Notes: generated from the letters alone by a model not told the origin. A stretch of 8,375 nt of DNA from Akkermansiaceae bacterium UBA5020 (GCA_002396885.1 DGXY01000038.1:26258-34632); one strand, 5' to 3'; numbered from the stretch's first letter, positions 1 to 7,368 are shown. Numbers and translations are program-made.

Positions 1-282
1 ATCGATTAACGGGCTTTTCATTTCAAACTGCCCTTTGCGGTCGTGCTTAAGGAATTCCGGCTCGCATCGAAATCGGGATTTCAAATGCTCCGCGACTGAC
101 GGTAGATCAGAATCCGTCAGAATGTCCTCATGATAGAAAACGGCAACTTTGTCCGGGATGTGTTTCAACGAGGCAGTATCGATAAAGTCCGTGAACTCGA
201 CGGTTGAAAATTCGCCGTAGGCAAGGAAGATGTAGAGGGTCAAATCCACCTCGAACACGAAGATATTGTGAGGAAGATTCAT
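1..282 (-). CDS. Unrecognised protein, N-terminal 94 residues (runs off window)
   Basis: The minus strand reads an open frame from an ATG at 282 down to base 1 without a stop, giving 94 residues that begin MNLPHNIFVFEVDLTLYIFL. I do not recognise a family. The N-terminus alternates hydrophobic and polar residues as a beta strand would, and the rest is mixed and charged with no signal peptide or obvious membrane segment; the one visible cysteine is near residue 74. The start lies 2 bases after the TAG of the GHKL gene, with no clear Shine-Dalgarno in front of it (only TTGCGTGTTCTAGCG precedes the ATG). Translation therefore probably depends on coupling to the GHKL gene. That tight spacing is the main reason to believe the frame is real and that the two proteins work together. 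Function unknown; it does not look like the start of HsdR, though that cannot be excluded from 94 residues. Confidence 0.7.
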   Translation of the reverse strand, partial: MNLPHNIFVFEVDLTLYIFLAYGEFSTVEFTDFIDTASLKHIPDKVAVFYHEDILTDSDLPSVAEHLKSRFRCEPEFLKHDRKGQFEMKSPLID

Positions 283-284
283 CG

Positions 285-1466
285 CTAGAACACGCAAGGT
301 ATGATGATTGTCACTGCCGTTCCACTCACTTGATCCAGCTCGTTCTCCGTCCACGCGGATAAGGTGCGTAAGTCCTCTGCCGATCGGTTGTGAAATGTTT
401 GAAATAGGCACATGCGGCCAGTCCGTATTCGGATGAATCCCTTTAGCTCACACAACGCTTTCCAGACGTTGTCTAGCCCCTCTCCTCGGCTCTGCCCCTT
501 TTTGGAAGTTACGCCCCTTTTGAAGCAATCCACCGTGGCTTGCTTTTCTTGCTCAAGAGTGAGCTCAGCCAGCGGCTTGCCCGATATCTTTTGAGCATAT
601 CCAATGCCGCCATCCACGATTGAAAGTTCAAGGAAGTGGTGTGTCACGAAATCTTTGGACATGAATAGTTGCCCGCAGAAAGCCAAATACTCGTTGAATT
701 GATGATTCTCCGATTCCATCTGGCTCAGATGCTTGTGGCTCAGCATTCCGGAATGGCTCTTGATCGAGAAGCCGCGCAAGTTGGAGCCGAGCACCGAGCC
801 ATCGAGACCTTCATAGGCGTGGTCGTTCGTGTTCTGAAACAACTCATAGAGCAGGTACGCCAGCTCATCGCGAACCATCGGCTTTTGCTTTAGAAAGTTG
901 TCGAAGCGCTTGACCTGCCTGAGCGCTGACCGAACCAGGAAACTAAAGTCCACTCGATTGAGCAAGTCTTCCCGGGATGGTGAATGATAGAGCGCTTTCA
1001 AAAACTCAAACCGGGTGCCATGGAGGCACGCGAACTGCGCTGCTACTTTATCTCCACGTCGTGGATAGGTCTCACCCACATCTTCTGGCGAATGAATGTT
1101 AGCATCGTTCATTGCCTTGAGGACCTCGGAGCAATGGCGCGCATATTCATCCTTCGCGATTGGTGTGCCTTGTCCTGTGATAAGGCCTTTCGTCAGATAG
1201 AGCGCTGCAATTCCAAAGAGGCGCATCCCCCAATCAGACAGCTGTTGATCTCTTCCGTCGGCGTCATTGTCCTCGATGTAGCTCTTAATTACTGGCAACT
1301 GGTGAGCACGGACCCAAGTCACCAAGAATTGGATGAGAGCTACTTCGATTCCCCAATAGCCGGAGTGACTGAACTTCGTCGGCAGTCGAATTTGACTCTC
1401 CTGCTTTGCTTGGCGAACACAGACTTCGAATTCCTCAAAGTTGAAGTTTTTCTTAACGACAAGCAT
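285..1466 (-). CDS. GHKL-type ATPase domain protein, cargo of the hsd operon
   Basis: A 393-residue protein. The C-terminal half carries the four ATP-lid motifs of the GHKL fold (histidine kinase, Hsp90, MutL, gyrase B) in the right order: an N box ELFQNTNDHA at 208-217 (Glu208, Asn212), a G1 box DGGIGY at 285-290, a G2 box GEGLDNVW at 328-335, and a G3-like strand GTAVTIIIP at 382-390 just before the end. The N-terminal ~200 residues are not recognisable to me. I see no histidine phosphoacceptor (H box), receiver or membrane segment, so this is not an ordinary sensor kinase. The N-terminal part may sense or bind a partner. The ATG is 6 bases after the hsdS stop, with a modest purine stretch (GGAAAAGAA) upstream, so it is co-transcribed with hsdMS. 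The next gene follows after 2 bases. Motif assignment is read directly; the role in defence or control of restriction is inferred only from context. Confidence 0.85.
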   Translation of the reverse strand: MLVVKKNFNFEEFEVCVRQAKQESQIRLPTKFSHSGYWGIEVALIQFLVTWVRAHQLPVIKSYIEDNDADGRDQQLSDWGMRLFGIAALYLTKGLITGQGTPIAKDEYARHCSEVLKAMNDANIHSPEDVGETYPRRGDKVAAQFACLHGTRFEFLKALYHSPSREDLLNRVDFSFLVRSALRQVKRFDNFLKQKPMVRDELAYLLYELFQNTNDHAYEGLDGSVLGSNLRGFSIKSHSGMLSHKHLSQMESENHQFNEYLAFCGQLFMSKDFVTHHFLELSIVDGGIGYAQKISGKPLAELTLEQEKQATVDCFKRGVTSKKGQSRGEGLDNVWKALCELKGFIRIRTGRMCLFQTFHNRSAEDLRTLSAWTENELDQVSGTAVTIIIPCVF

Positions 1467-1472
1467 CTTCGA

Positions 1473-2846
1473 TTAATTCTTTTCCGGGTTTGGGTTGCAG
1501 GGACTCTCCATTCCTCGCACGTCGATCTTACCCGTCGTCGCGGCGGTGATGAGAGCGGTTCGGTATTCGGTAAGGCGGGTGATGGCTTGGGAAGCAAGCT
1601 CAATGAGGTCTTCCGTTCGCTTTGTCTGTGTCCGAACGAAACTCAGAACCTCTTTCTGCTCCTTAATATCCGAAGGGTGACAGAAGGTAATTTCTTTAAT
1701 GTCGCCCAAGCTCAATTGAACCTTCGTGCCGCCATAGCCAGCCATCCGAAGCTGGAACCTCCCTGCGTGGGAGAAGATCGAATAGGCGATCCAGATGGGA
1801 TCAACGGCGGTCGTATCGAGGCGTACGAGGGAGAGATGTTGGCTCACATATGCCGGTTCAAGGTCCTGGGGGATTACTGCCACGGACCCGAGATCAGCGG
1901 TTATTGAGATTAGGACGTCACCGGTTTTGGTCAGCGTTCTCGCGCCTTCTGCTCCGTCGGGTGGTTCAACTCTCTGGATGTCATCCAAAAGAAGATCGAT
2001 TGATTCTCGGTCGAGATTCGTGATGCGCAGAAAAAGATCTCCGGAATCCGAATAATGCTGAGCCCATCCACGAGAGCCGCTCGTGACTAAACCAGCACAA
2101 TAACGCAGCCGCTTCACCTCCCAATGTTCCGGCACCATGCCGAGCCATGGGATGCCGGAGTCTCGGAGGGGGGCGGCGGGGTCGAGGCCCCGGTTGACGG
2201 CTTGGGAGATGACCGCGAGGCGCTTCTCCTTGAGCTTCTCCAGCAGCTCCTTCTTCTTCCCGATCAGCGCGTCGATCTGTCCCGTTTTCCAGTCCAGAAA
2301 CGCGGCGATTTGGCCTTGCTCCGGAACGGAGGGAAGAGCGATACGCAGATTCTTTGTTCCCTGATAGGTGAGTCCAAAGCGAGTCACACCATTGGCAGCC
2401 AAGTAGAATTGATAGGCGCTGAGGCGCGACGCCACCGCGTAAAAAAGGTAGCTGCCCGCGACCTCATTTTCGTTCGGTCGCAGAATCGTGAGATGGTAGC
2501 CGCAGACGAGATCCGGCGCGGATTCAGAGATCAGGGCAGGGACTCCAATGTCGGCCGGAGTTTCCGAGTCCTTTGTGATGACCACGTCGCCGACCCGCAA
2601 GGCAAAGCGTTCAATCTGTCCATCCGTGGCCGTGGCTTCCATGAAGTCGAGGTCCATGGTCACCTTATCGTTCTTGTAAACATCAACGTAGTTGCAAAGT
2701 CGAACCGGTTTCTCTCCTTCCTCCGACTTCTTGTCCACGTTGCTGGTGCGCAGTTCTGCAACATCGTGGATGCGCTCTTCCCGCCAGCCTAAAGGTAGTG
2801 CGGGGAAGAAGCTGGAGGAATCGTTCTGAAAGCGGTTGCGGCTCAT
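1473..2846 (-). CDS. hsdS: Type I restriction-modification specificity subunit HsdS
   Basis: A 457-residue DNA-recognition subunit that directs HsdM (and HsdR when present) to a bipartite target. It shows the expected two-fold layout: a first target-recognition domain at about 15-172 opening with LPLGWREERIHDV, a helical spacer at about 175-223 (PEQGQIAAFLDWKTGQIDAL onward), a second domain at about 231-390 opening with VPEHWEVKRL, and a second spacer helix at about 395-445 (KEQKEVLSFVRTQ onward). The paired openings and paired helices match as an internal repeat, as is usual for full-length HsdS, so the subunit looks intact. The ATG overlaps the hsdM stop in an ATGA, and the last codons of hsdM carry a near-perfect Shine-Dalgarno, so translation is coupled but also independently strong. 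G+C is visibly lower than in hsdM, fitting frequent replacement of specificity genes. The target sequence cannot be read from the protein. Confidence 0.96.
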   Translation of the reverse strand: MSRNRFQNDSSSFFPALPLGWREERIHDVAELRTSNVDKKSEEGEKPVRLCNYVDVYKNDKVTMDLDFMEATATDGQIERFALRVGDVVITKDSETPADIGVPALISESAPDLVCGYHLTILRPNENEVAGSYLFYAVASRLSAYQFYLAANGVTRFGLTYQGTKNLRIALPSVPEQGQIAAFLDWKTGQIDALIGKKKELLEKLKEKRLAVISQAVNRGLDPAAPLRDSGIPWLGMVPEHWEVKRLRYCAGLVTSGSRGWAQHYSDSGDLFLRITNLDRESIDLLLDDIQRVEPPDGAEGARTLTKTGDVLISITADLGSVAVIPQDLEPAYVSQHLSLVRLDTTAVDPIWIAYSIFSHAGRFQLRMAGYGGTKVQLSLGDIKEITFCHPSDIKEQKEVLSFVRTQTKRTEDLIELASQAITRLTEYRTALITAATTGKIDVRGMESPCNPNPEKN

Positions 2847-5110
2847 GCCGTCACCTCCTTCAAGAGTGACATAATCTCCTTCTCCAACCCCACAATCTCC
2901 TCCTCGATCACCTCCAGCGGTCGCGGGGCCTCATACTCGTAAAAGTGGCGGTTGAAGGGGATCTCGTAGCCGACCTTGATCTTGGTGTGATCGATCCATG
3001 CATCGGGGCGGTAGGGCAGCACCTCGGCCGCGAGGTAGGCTTCGCAATGCTCCTGCACGAGGGCGAGCAGCGCGGTCACGTCCACTTTGCCCTTGTTCTT
3101 CTTCCCCTCGTAGTCGAGCGGCAGCGGCAGCGCGATACCGCTCGGGAACGCGACGTTCTCCGTATCGCGCAGATCGGCATCCGCCTCGGGCTGGCCTTTC
3201 CGGTTGCGGCAGATCTCCGCGGACGGATCCCGCTCGCCGAGGCTGCCGGGGGCGAGCAGGGCACCCTGCAATCCGCCATCCAGGGTGATCTCCGCCTCCG
3301 CGAACGCCTTCGCCAGTTGTTTCTCGAAGACGGCGCGGTCTTTGACGAGCTTTCCCGCTGCAAATGCGGGCTTCATGCCCTCAAGAACGGCAAGGATGGC
3401 GGCTTGCGCGGCTTTGCCCGTCAGCACCTCCTCGATGATCTTTTTCTGGTTCTTCCGCTTCCGGGAGATCGCCAGCTCGACGAAGGTCTTCGATTTCTGG
3501 AAACGGGCGACACGTTCATCCGTCACGGCGAAGTTCAGCCGTAGGGGACGCTCGACAGTGATCTTGAGATAACCGAAGTCCCGATTGTCGAACACCTTGC
3601 TGACAAAAAGGCTTTTCGCTTGGTCGCGCTTCGGGTCCACGTTCGTCCGAATCTGGGCCACGGTCTGGCGCACATCGTGGGCGAAGTCACCGTAGAGCTT
3701 GGCCAGCACTTCGATGTGATTCGGCGAGCCCTCGGTGCCGTCGCCGATGCGTTTGCGTTTGTCGCCGAGGCTTTTTTTCATCTTCCACGCGAAGTCGGTG
3801 CCGTTGATGAGCTGCACTTTGCCCCGGCGTTCCGGACGTTTCCGATTCGTGACGATCCAGACGTAGGTCGAGATCCCGGTGTTGTAGAAAAGCTGGTCGG
3901 GCAGTCCGATCACGGCCTCCAGCATGTCGTTCTCGATGATCCAGCGCCTAATGTTGCTCTCGCCACTGCCCGCATCGCCGGTGAAGAGGGGCGAGCCATT
4001 GAAGACGATGCCGATTCGCGAGCCTTCGCCGCCGTCTTTCGGGGCGGGCTCCATCTTCGAGATCATGTGGAGCAGGAAGAGCAAGGCGCCGTCATTGATG
4101 CGCGGCAGGCCGGGGCCGAAGCGCCCCTTGAAGCCGAACTTCTCGTGCTCGCGGGTGACATGGTCTTTCTCGGGCTTCCACTCCACGCCGAAGGGGGGAT
4201 TCGCGAGCATGTAGTGGAAGCGCTCGTCGGGGTGGCCGTCGCCGTCGGTGAAGCCCTCCTTCGCCTTTCCCGTGCCGAGGGTGTTGCCGTACACGATGTT
4301 TTTCACATCCTCTCCCTTGATCATAAGATCGGAGCCGCAGATGGCATAGGACTCGGGATTGTACTCCTGCCCGAAGAGTTCGAGGTTGGCGCTTGGGTTG
4401 AGTCCGATTTCGGGATCGACAATGAGCTTTTCCGACTCCGAGATCATCCCACCCGTGCCCGCCGTGGGATCGTAGATCTTGATGACCTTCCCCGGCTTGT
4501 AAACGAGGTCGTCGTAGGTGAAAAGCAGCGTCACCATCAGCTTGATGACTTCGCGCGGGGTGAAGTGGTCCCCCGCCTCCTCATTGGCCTGCTCGTTGAA
4601 GCGGCGCACGAGGTCCTCGAAGACGTAACCCATCGCGATGTTCGGGATGGTGTCCGGGTGCAGGTCCACGGCGGCGACTTCCTTGACGACCTCGAAGAGC
4701 CGGTTGGCCTCCTCCAATTTGTCGATCTCTTCGTCGAACTTGAACTTCTCGATGATCTTCCGGGCGCGGGAGGAGAACCCGGCCATGTAGTTGCCCAGAT
4801 TCGCCGCGAGCTTGTCCGGGTCGCCCAGCAGGGTCTCGAAGGTGAACTCGCTGAGGTTGAAGAAGGGCACCTTGATCTTGTGCGTGATGATCTTCTCGAT
4901 GGTGTCGGCGTCCTTGCCCTCCGCTTTCAGCTTCTTGTGCAACGCCAACACCTCGCCCTTGGTCGGCTCCAGCACGCAATCCAGGCGACGCAGCACTGTG
5001 AGCGGGATCATCACCCGGCGGTATTGCGGCGGCCGGTAGGGTCCGCGCAGCAGATTGGCAATGTTCCAGATGACATCGCCGTGCTGTTTGAAGGCGTCAA
5101 AGTTCTTCAT
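2843..5110 (-). CDS. hsdM: Type I restriction-modification N6-adenine methyltransferase HsdM
   Basis: A 755-residue modification subunit that transfers a methyl group from S-adenosylmethionine to adenine in the target set by HsdS. The N-terminal helical domain (about 5-165, HsdM_N type, with QHGDVIWNIANLLRGPY) is followed by the catalytic core: DHFTPREV at 181-188, the cofactor motif DPTAGTGG at 214-221 (motif I) and the catalytic NPPF at 304-307 (motif IV). At 755 residues it is longer than the classical ~520-residue HsdM. The extra C-terminal part ends in GYEIPFNRHFYEYEAPRPLE (713-732) and a short coiled coil, as in the long HsdM group. The frame is open upstream to a TAA at 5351-5353, but the residues added are Arg/Ser-rich and unlike the family, while the ATG at 5110 gives the expected MKNFDAFKQH start with AGG about nine bases before it. 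It overlaps hsdS by four bases. Catalytic motifs are intact. Confidence 0.97.
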   Translation of the reverse strand: MKNFDAFKQHGDVIWNIANLLRGPYRPPQYRRVMIPLTVLRRLDCVLEPTKGEVLALHKKLKAEGKDADTIEKIITHKIKVPFFNLSEFTFETLLGDPDKLAANLGNYMAGFSSRARKIIEKFKFDEEIDKLEEANRLFEVVKEVAAVDLHPDTIPNIAMGYVFEDLVRRFNEQANEEAGDHFTPREVIKLMVTLLFTYDDLVYKPGKVIKIYDPTAGTGGMISESEKLIVDPEIGLNPSANLELFGQEYNPESYAICGSDLMIKGEDVKNIVYGNTLGTGKAKEGFTDGDGHPDERFHYMLANPPFGVEWKPEKDHVTREHEKFGFKGRFGPGLPRINDGALLFLLHMISKMEPAPKDGGEGSRIGIVFNGSPLFTGDAGSGESNIRRWIIENDMLEAVIGLPDQLFYNTGISTYVWIVTNRKRPERRGKVQLINGTDFAWKMKKSLGDKRKRIGDGTEGSPNHIEVLAKLYGDFAHDVRQTVAQIRTNVDPKRDQAKSLFVSKVFDNRDFGYLKITVERPLRLNFAVTDERVARFQKSKTFVELAISRKRKNQKKIIEEVLTGKAAQAAILAVLEGMKPAFAAGKLVKDRAVFEKQLAKAFAEAEITLDGGLQGALLAPGSLGERDPSAEICRNRKGQPEADADLRDTENVAFPSGIALPLPLDYEGKKNKGKVDVTALLALVQEHCEAYLAAEVLPYRPDAWIDHTKIKVGYEIPFNRHFYEYEAPRPLEVIEEEIVGLEKEIMSLLKEVTA
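2850..2860 (-). promoter_or_regulatory. Strong ribosome binding site of hsdS
   Basis: The minus strand reads AAGGAGGTGACGGC directly before the hsdS ATG. AAGGAGGTGA is essentially a full complement to the 3' end of 16S rRNA, and the AAGGAGG core sits 7 bases from the start codon. It lies inside the last codons of hsdM (Lys-Glu-Val-Thr-Ala-stop). It is far stronger than the site before hsdM, suggesting that HsdS output is kept high relative to simple reinitiation. Confidence 0.85.
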
Positions 5111-5167
5111 GAGAGTGAGCCTGCCAGGTAACCGCATTCGTGAGCGGGGCCGACGTATCGACCCGAC

Positions 5168-5201
5168 GGCTTCTTGTCTAATCCATGACAGCAAAGAAGC
5201 C
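5168..5201. repeat. Inverted repeat upstream of hsdM
   Basis: GGCTTCTT at 5168-5175 and AAGAAGCC at 5194-5201 are perfect inverted repeats. Inside them TGTC (5175-5178) and GACA (5187-5190) can pair across an 8-base loop, giving a two-part hairpin with a small bulge. It lies 58-91 bases before the hsdM start. No T run follows on the minus strand, so it is not a typical intrinsic terminator; an operator or leader-RNA structure is possible. Confidence 0.5.
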
Positions 5202-5340
5202 ACGGATATACTCCGCCGACTGCCACGCATCAATCCCGAACGCGCAGAATCCTCCGATTCCTGCGCAGATACCCGCTTTCTCGCCGGGGAGAAGCCCAAG
5301 GTTCCGATCTCGGACCATGCGGCGTTGAGTTTCGTGGTCT

Positions 5341-5348
5341 CCCCCCCC
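5341..5348. repeat. G8 homopolymer tract (C8 on + strand)
   Basis: Eight consecutive C on the plus strand, read as AAAAGGGGGGGGAGACC on the minus strand, about 231 bases before the hsdM start. It lies in the doubtful 93-codon frame. A TAA in the hsdM frame sits directly upstream of it at 5351-5353, so the tract marks the upstream limit of the open hsdM frame. Such tracts are prone to slippage. Confidence 0.7.
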
Positions 5349-5455
5349 TTTTAGCCTGACAAACCGCTCGAAAAGCAGTTTCTGCTCTGGTATCACCCTA
5401 AGACCGGATTTCCCCGGACCGTCCTTTCCATCGACGCCCCGGGGCTCTCTCCCAT

Positions 5456-7225
5456 TCACCCTTCCAGTAGTGCCCGCAGTTCGGCGAGAGCTTGCCGCAC
5501 CCCTTCGTCATTCTTGAAGCGGGATTCCAGTTCGCCGATCAGCCCCTGCGCACGCGCGATCCGTTGGGCGGGGGTCGGTCTGGACTGCGGGTTCGCATCC
5601 CCGGCGTCCGGTTCCCGTTTCTTCGCGATGACATCCGCCAGCAACTTTGCCGTCACCCTGATCGTTCCATCCGCGCCGGTGCCATGGGCCGCCGCTTCAC
5701 GGTAGGCCGCGACCTGTTCCTCCGTGGTCTTGAGCCGGGCCAGCTCGCGGAGCTGAGCTTCGTTCGAGGGTTCTGGCAGCCCCATTTTGGTGACAATTGG
5801 CACCATTTCGGCGCGGACCCTTCCGGCGAGGATGAGGCGGTTAGCGTAGTTCCGCGACATCTCGTGGACCTGCTGGCAATAGTCCTCGAAGGTCGCGTGG
5901 CTGCCCCGGTAGAGCCGGCGGCTCCGGATCTCGTAGAGGGCCTCGGCCGCGTGGATCATGTCGCGGGCGAACCTGCCGACGACCTTGTCGAGACGCGCGA
6001 AGTCCTTCCGATCGTCGGGTGTGAGCGCGTCGGGTTTCTCCAGGGTCCCGTGGATCGGACGGAAAGGTTTGCGCCTCGCGCCGGATCCACCCTCCTCGCG
6101 CTTCCGGTAGTCGTGGAAGTATCGCGGGAACTCCCGGACGCGCAGGCTTTCGTCGGGCCATTCGTCCCACTCGCCACCGTGTTTGTCCCGGAGACCGACC
6201 GGCGCCCCGGCCAGCGTCGGTCTCCGTCCGAGCTGCTTCAAGAAGAACGCGACCCCATTTTTGCGGCAGTGATCACGGAGCTCCTTCGCCCACTCGATCG
6301 GAAAAGGTCGGGTGTCCCCGACCTTGGAGCCGCTCTCGCCTCCGACGATGACCCAGTCAATGCCCCTGAGGTCGAGCGTGCGAGGATCGATCCGTTCCCA
6401 GAGCGGCTCGAGCGAGAGTCCGCGTACCCCGGCCTTTACCTTCCGGAGCTGATCGATGCGGGCCCCTCCATCCGGCCCAGTGACCGTGGTCATGGCGCAG
6501 ATGTTCTTCGGGAGGCCACCCTCGAGTTCAGAGAAGAATTCCGCCATCAGCGCCGGGCGCTTCGTGAGCCAGAGCCAGAGGTGCCGACGGCCGTCTTCGC
6601 CAGAGACCGGCGCGATGACTTCCTTCCTGAGAAACGCGAAGTCGCTCCGGCGGCTGAACGCGTCGCCCATGTCGGAGACGAAGATGAGACGGGGAAGGCC
6701 GTCGATCCACGGGCGGTCGGGGTCCGCCGTGCCTTTCAGATCGCTCCACCGCGACGCCTCCGCGACGCGAGCGGGATACTGCCGGAGCTGCTCGAAGGTC
6801 GCCGCATAACCCTCGTTGACCTGTCGATCCGGATTCAGGAGGCTGGCACCCTTGTTGAGATGGAGCTTGGCGGCGTAGCACGTCACCTCCCTGGCAAGGG
6901 TTCCGCGGGCGGCCTCCGCGGCATCGGGACCGGCGAATTCCCTGATTGCCGTCACGAACGATTCGCGGAAGTGCCAGAGGTTCGTCGTGGTGACCGCGTT
7001 CCTGTGCCCGGGGTCGGGTTCGGCGATGGCATTGTAGGCGGCAGTGATCTGCGATTTGTACACGGTCTTCGAGGCTCCTTCCTTCCAAGAGGGGACACGC
7101 TCCCGTATGGCCGCGTCCAGCTTTGTCAGGATTTCTCCGGGGGAGGGGAATAGCTCGCAGCCGCCGCAGCCCATGATGGGATTCACCGTGCTGTCGCACC
7201 ACTGGATGTCGGTTTGCTTGGACAT
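5456..7225 (-). CDS. DUF5131 (phage Gp37/Gp68) family protein with C-terminal phage/plasmid-type domain
   Basis: A 589-residue protein starting MSKQTDIQWCDSTVNPIMGC, a typical opening of the DUF5131/Gp37 family, a three-cysteine, radical-SAM-like group common in phages and mobile elements with unknown reaction. Visible family motifs are CGGC at 20-23, CYAAK at 116-120, SDMGD at 184-188, LTKRP at 220-224, GGESG at 295-299 and FFLKQLG at 327-333. The first two cysteines and the third are separated by over 90 residues, an insertion-bearing form. Residues from about 400 form a separate helical domain with YEIRSRRLYRGSHATFEDYC (431-450) and MSRNYANRLILA (456-467), which I recall as a DNA-binding-like domain of phage and plasmid proteins. 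The frame is open to a GTG at 7372, but those 49 residues do not look conserved, so the ATG at 7225 is preferred although its Shine-Dalgarno is poor (GGAAG 12 bases away). The usual TcmP partner is not next to it. Confidence 0.88.
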   Translation of the reverse strand: MSKQTDIQWCDSTVNPIMGCGGCELFPSPGEILTKLDAAIRERVPSWKEGASKTVYKSQITAAYNAIAEPDPGHRNAVTTTNLWHFRESFVTAIREFAGPDAAEAARGTLAREVTCYAAKLHLNKGASLLNPDRQVNEGYAATFEQLRQYPARVAEASRWSDLKGTADPDRPWIDGLPRLIFVSDMGDAFSRRSDFAFLRKEVIAPVSGEDGRRHLWLWLTKRPALMAEFFSELEGGLPKNICAMTTVTGPDGGARIDQLRKVKAGVRGLSLEPLWERIDPRTLDLRGIDWVIVGGESGSKVGDTRPFPIEWAKELRDHCRKNGVAFFLKQLGRRPTLAGAPVGLRDKHGGEWDEWPDESLRVREFPRYFHDYRKREEGGSGARRKPFRPIHGTLEKPDALTPDDRKDFARLDKVVGRFARDMIHAAEALYEIRSRRLYRGSHATFEDYCQQVHEMSRNYANRLILAGRVRAEMVPIVTKMGLPEPSNEAQLRELARLKTTEEQVAAYREAAAHGTGADGTIRVTAKLLADVIAKKREPDAGDANPQSRPTPAQRIARAQGLIGELESRFKNDEGVRQALAELRALLEG

Positions 7226-7368
7226 GGGAGGGTGTGCTTCCGGAGCCGAAATGTTGCGATAGGCAGGGGCTGTCTTCGGCATCGACAGGAATCCGACGAC
7301 CAGCGACCAGGGCTGCTTGTTTTCGATCGGGAAACGTCGATGGGATGATCGGCGTGACCTTGTGACGG

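Larger units (their letters stand above)
5111..5455. other. 345-base gap between the DUF5131 gene and hsdM
   Basis: No gene can be called here with confidence. A minus-strand frame of 93 codons starts at a GTG at 5459 that overlaps the DUF5131 stop (GTGA) and ends at TAG 5178-5180. Its product is rich in Gly, Arg and Lys and matches nothing I know, so it may be chance. The gap also holds a C8 run (G8 on the coding strand) at 5341-5348, a GCCCCGGGGC palindrome at 5436-5445, and a hairpin at 5168-5201. Fragments such as AAGCCACGGATATAC (5198 region) and TTTCGTGGTCTC (5330 region) resemble the ends of dispersed intergenic repeats common in several environmental phyla. I could not pick a convincing -35/-10 pair, though an hsdM promoter would be expected here, nor a terminator after the DUF5131 gene. 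Confidence 0.6.

Noticed and set aside
984..1907. 307-codon plus-strand frame across the hsdS-GHKL junction
   Set aside because: It lies opposite two well-supported genes and shows no family motifs.
3620..5131. 503-codon plus-strand frame opposite hsdM
   Set aside because: Antisense shadow of hsdM; the product is a Val/Leu/Glu/Asp-rich string with no domain signs.
5111..5299. N-terminal extension of hsdM from a TTG at 5299
   Set aside because: The 63 extra residues are Arg/Ser-rich and unlike HsdM; the family N-terminus begins at the ATG at 5110.
5436..5445. GCCCCGGGGC palindrome as a terminator of the DUF5131 gene
   Set aside because: There is no loop and no T run follows, so it cannot act as an intrinsic terminator.
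5178..5459. 93-codon minus-strand frame overlapping the DUF5131 stop (GTGA)
   Set aside because: The overlap is suggestive, but the product has biased composition, matches nothing known and lacks a clear Shine-Dalgarno. Kept only as part of the gap description.
5492..7153. 553-codon plus-strand frame opposite the DUF5131 gene
   Set aside because: It mirrors a gene with clear family motifs. Its product is Arg/Pro/Val-rich without recognisable domains, as expected for an antisense shadow in GC-rich coding DNA.
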